Shown piece after piece: positions 5,754 to 8,134 of a stretch of 8,134 bases of DNA (within the stretch, counting starts at the first letter, position 1; each line of letters opens with the position of its first letter). The position numbers and the translations under genes were made by a program. The DNA is from Pseudomonadota bacterium (GTDB taxonomy: Bacteria > Pseudomonadota > Alphaproteobacteria > Rhizobiales > Tepidamorphaceae): NCBI GenBank assembly GCA_023435545.1, contig JAEYRQ010000588.1, positions 1 through 8,134 of the forward strand. Reading direction: 5' to 3'. The notes under the pieces are model-generated. The model did not search any database. It was not told the DNA's origin and worked only from the letters and a program-made list of their open reading frames with translations.

Positions 5754-7424
5754 ATGTACCGCTACGACGAGTTCGATCATGCCTTCGTCCGCGACCGGGT
5801 TGCGCAGTTCCGCGACCAGGTGGCACGGCGCCTGTCGGGCGAGCTGACCGAAGACCAGTTCAAGCCGCTCAGGCTGATGAACGGCGTCTACCTGCAGCTC
5901 CACGCCTACATGCTGAGGATTGCCATTCCCTACGGCACGCTGTCGGGCAGGCAGATGCGTAAGCTCGCCCACATCGCCCGCACCTACGACAAGGGCTACG
6001 GCCACTTCACCACGCGGCAGACCCTGCAGTTCAATTGGCCGAAGCTGGAGCAGCTTCCCGACATCCTGGCGGAGCTGGCCGAGGTCGAGATGCACGCCAT
6101 CCAGACCTCTGGCAACTGCATCCGCAACGTCACCACCGACCATTTCGCCGGCGCGGCGGCCGACGAGGTCGACGATCCGAGGCCCTGGGCCGAGATCGTC
6201 CGGCAGTGGTCGTCGCTGCATCCGGAATTCTCCTTCCTGCCGCGCAAGTTCAAGGTGGCGGTGACGGGGGCGGCACGCGACCGGGCGGCGATCCGCGTTC
6301 ACGACATCGGCCTGGAACTGAGGCGCGGCCCGGACGGGGCAATCGGCTTCCGCGTCTTCGTCGGTGGCGGGCAGGGACGTACGCCGATGCTTGCCAAGGA
6401 GATCCGCGACTTCGTGCCGGAGCACGAGCTGCTCGCCTATCTCGAGGCGATCATGCGCGTCTACAACCGCTATGGCCGGCGCGACAACAAGTTCAAGGCG
6501 CGGGTGAAGATCCTCGTCCACGAGCGCGGCCTGGATGAGATCCGCGATCAGGTCGAGGCGGAGTTCGCCTCGCTCCGCGGCGGCGCGCTGGACGTGCGGG
6601 TCGAGGCGCGCGAGGCGATCTCGGCCTATTTCGCGCCACCGCCCTTCGAGGCGCTGCCACGCACGAGCCGCGTTCTGGAGGAGGCGCGGCTCAAGGATCG
6701 CGAACTCGGGCTGTGGGCGGCGCGCAACAGCCATCCCCACAAGCAGCCGGGCTATGTCTCGGTGACGATCACGCTGAAGCCTACCGGCGGCGTGCCTGGC
6801 GATGCGACGGCCGACCAGATGGACACGGTCGCGGACCTTGCGGAGCGCTATAGCTTCGACGAGATCCGTGTCAGCCACGAGCAGAACCTGATCCTGCCGC
6901 ATGTCAGGAAGGACGACCTGCCGGCGCTCCTCGCCGAGCTGAAGGTGGCGGGCCTGGCGACGGCGAACGCCGGCTTCATCACCGACATCATCGCCTGCCC
7001 GGGCCTCGACTACTGCGCTCTGGCCAACGCCCGCTCGATCCCGGTGGCGCAGCGGCTTTCGGAGCGGTTCGCGGAGAGTGGCCGGCAGTCCGACATCGGC
7101 GATCTGTCGATCAAGATCTCCGGCTGCATCAATGCCTGCGGCCATCACCATGTCGGCCACATCGGCATCCTGGGCGTCGACCGGAAGGGCGAGGAATTCT
7201 ACCAGATCACGCTGGGCGGCGCGCCCGGTGGCGAGAACGGGGGCGAGGATGCGGCGATCGGCGAGATCGTCGGCAAGGGTTTCTCCACCGACGAGGTTGT
7301 CGATGCGGTCGAGACCATCGTCGAGACCTACCTCAAGCTGCGCGAAAAGCCGGAAGAGCCGTTCCTCGCCGCCTATCGCAGGCTGGGCAAGCAGCCGTTC
7401 CAGGAGGCGCTCTATGGCGGCTGA
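5754..7424 (+). CDS. cysI: Siroheme/[4Fe-4S] sulfite (or nitrite) reductase, hemoprotein
   Basis: A 556-residue reductase that carries out the six-electron reduction of sulfite to sulfide (a related branch reduces nitrite). The cluster/siroheme ligands are Cys415, Cys421, Cys458 and Cys462 (C-x5-C and C-x3-C; IACPGLDYC and SGCINAC). Siroheme and anion contacts are visible by comparison with E. coli SiR: Arg88 in TTRQTLQFNW, Arg124 in SGNCIRNV, and Lys165/Lys167 in LPRKFKVAV. Two tandem ferredoxin-like half-domains precede the two sirohaem domains, as usual. The start is ATG 5754; its Shine-Dalgarno GAGG (5741-5744) overlaps the stop of the DUF2849 gene. There is no flavoprotein gene (cysJ) in the window, so a ferredoxin donor is plausible. 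Sulfite rather than nitrite is inferred from cysH directly downstream; the sequence alone does not settle it. Confidence 0.93.
   Translation: MYRYDEFDHAFVRDRVAQFRDQVARRLSGELTEDQFKPLRLMNGVYLQLHAYMLRIAIPYGTLSGRQMRKLAHIARTYDKGYGHFTTRQTLQFNWPKLEQLPDILAELAEVEMHAIQTSGNCIRNVTTDHFAGAAADEVDDPRPWAEIVRQWSSLHPEFSFLPRKFKVAVTGAARDRAAIRVHDIGLELRRGPDGAIGFRVFVGGGQGRTPMLAKEIRDFVPEHELLAYLEAIMRVYNRYGRRDNKFKARVKILVHERGLDEIRDQVEAEFASLRGGALDVRVEAREAISAYFAPPPFEALPRTSRVLEEARLKDRELGLWAARNSHPHKQPGYVSVTITLKPTGGVPGDATADQMDTVADLAERYSFDEIRVSHEQNLILPHVRKDDLPALLAELKVAGLATANAGFITDIIACPGLDYCALANARSIPVAQRLSERFAESGRQSDIGDLSIKISGCINACGHHHVGHIGILGVDRKGEEFYQITLGGAPGGENGGEDAAIGEIVGKGFSTDEVVDAVETIVETYLKLREKPEEPFLAAYRRLGKQPFQEALYGG
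7402..7407 (+). promoter_or_regulatory. Full-consensus Shine-Dalgarno for cysH inside the reductase gene
   Basis: AGGAGG lies 6 nt before ATG 7414, within the last codons of the upstream gene. It fixes the cysH start in an 11-base overlap (7414-7424), so cysH translation can initiate independently of reinitiation. Confidence 0.7.
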
Positions 7425-8134
7425 CGGAAGCCCGCGGCCGGGAGTGCCCAATCCGGGCGGCGAGGTGTGCTGCACGGCGGACACCTGGCCCGACGCGGTG
7501 GTGCTGGACCGGCTGTTCACCGGCGCACAGGCGCGCGACCTGGTGGCGTATACGCTCGGCGAGCTCGCGCCGGGCAGGGCGGCGGTGGTGTCGTCCTTCG
7601 GCGCGGATTCGGCGGTGCTGCTGCATCTTGTCGCACAGGTCGACCGGTCTGCCCCGGTGATCTTCCTGGAGACGGGAAAGCACTTCCCGGAGACGCTGGC
7701 GCATCGCGACCGGCTGATCGACCAACTCGGCCTGACCGACGTCCGATCCGTCGCGCCGGATCCCGATGCGCTCAGGCGGATCGATCCGAAAGGCAGCCTG
7801 CACGCCGTTAATCCGGATCTATGCTGCGCTATCCGCAAGGAAGAGCCGCTGGAGCGGGCACTGTCGGGCTTCGACGTCTGGCTCACCGGACGCCGTCGCA
7901 ACCAGACCTCGAGCCGGCAGGCGATGCCGCTCGTCGAGCGAGACGGCAGGCGCATGAAGGTCAATCCACTGGCCGGCTGGGACGCCTCCGACGTCGGCGC
8001 GTACATGACGATCCACGAATTGCCCGCCCATCCGCTGGTGGCGATGGGCTATCCGTCGATCGGTTGTGCGCCCTGCACCAGCCCCGTCGCCGACGGTGAG
8101 GACGAGCGCGCCGGACGCTGGCGCGGGACAGACA
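7414..8134 (+). CDS. cysH: CysH, assimilatory adenylylsulfate (APS-type) reductase, C-terminus outside window
   Basis: The frame is open from ATG 7414 to the right edge; 240 residues are visible. The enzyme reduces (phospho)adenylyl sulfate to sulfite with thioredoxin or glutaredoxin. Features are the nucleotide-binding loop SSFGADSAVLL (60-70), LETGKHFPET (85-94), CCAIRKEEPLERAL (137-150), the Arg loop TGRRRNQTSSR (158-168), NPLAGW (184-189), and IGCAPCTSPV with EDERAGRW just before the edge. Cys137-Cys138 and Cys218/Cys221 (CC...CxxC) are [4Fe-4S] ligands that mark APS reductases such as that of Pseudomonas aeruginosa; classical PAPS reductases lack them. The catalytic C-terminal ECGLH-type cysteine would lie past the window end and cannot be checked. 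The 25-residue N-terminal extension has a CC pair (19-20) of unclear meaning. It overlaps the upstream gene by 11 bases and supplies that enzyme's sulfite. Confidence 0.94.
   Translation, partial: MAADGSPRPGVPNPGGEVCCTADTWPDAVVLDRLFTGAQARDLVAYTLGELAPGRAAVVSSFGADSAVLLHLVAQVDRSAPVIFLETGKHFPETLAHRDRLIDQLGLTDVRSVAPDPDALRRIDPKGSLHAVNPDLCCAIRKEEPLERALSGFDVWLTGRRRNQTSSRQAMPLVERDGRRMKVNPLAGWDASDVGAYMTIHELPAHPLVAMGYPSIGCAPCTSPVADGEDERAGRWRGTD

Noticed and set aside
5631..8006. 791-codon open frame on the minus strand, antisense to the reductase and cysH
   Set aside because: It lies opposite two well-identified genes, is rich in Arg/Ala/Leu/Asp, and shows no domain. Long antisense frames are expected in GC-rich DNA with biased third positions.

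Overview
The window is GC-rich, with GC-biased third positions and mostly purine-rich (GGAG/GAGG) ribosome binding sites. Its gene set points to an alphaproteobacterium, most likely Hyphomicrobiales (Rhizobiales). The main reasons are an FdVI-like adrenodoxin-type ferredoxin, a DUF2849 gene between cysG and cysI, and a cysteine pattern in CysH typical of APS reductases. I cannot name the genus. It looks like ordinary chromosome: I see no transposase, integrase, tRNA, rRNA or CRISPR array.

Left part (1-2082). A long minus-strand gene runs off the left edge. It encodes a protein with two predicted membrane segments followed by an 11-residue-periodic helical repeat, of the kind often annotated in rhizobia as kinesin-like or apolipoprotein-like. 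Pointing away from it are a small conserved protein with a winged-helix-like C-terminus (1333-1614), preceded by a perfect 14-bp palindrome, and an orphan histidine phosphotransfer (Hpt) protein (1696-2082).

Middle part (2083-4012). Two different adrenodoxin-type [2Fe-2S] ferredoxins (2229-2549 and 3365-3700) flank a minus-strand gene for a small exported four-cysteine protein (2661-3053). The last 312 bases, before cysG, hold a terminator-like hairpin, a long imperfect inverted repeat and an AT-rich island with palindromes that probably carries the cysG promoter.

Right part (4013-8134). A tightly packed assimilatory sulfate-reduction operon reads cysG (siroheme synthase), a DUF2849 gene, a siroheme/[4Fe-4S] sulfite or nitrite reductase, and cysH (APS-type reductase, cut by the window end). 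Gaps are 11 nt, 11 nt and an 11-nt overlap. CysH makes sulfite, the reductase converts it to sulfide, and CysG makes the siroheme the reductase needs. No flavoprotein subunit (CysJ) is present, so ferredoxin is a plausible electron donor and the two nearby ferredoxins are candidates. That link is inference.

I found no clearly new multi-gene system. The items most worth a second look are the Hpt / membrane coiled-coil / winged-helix neighbourhood, the palindromic operator candidate, the pair of ferredoxins, and the structured intergenic DNA upstream of cysG.
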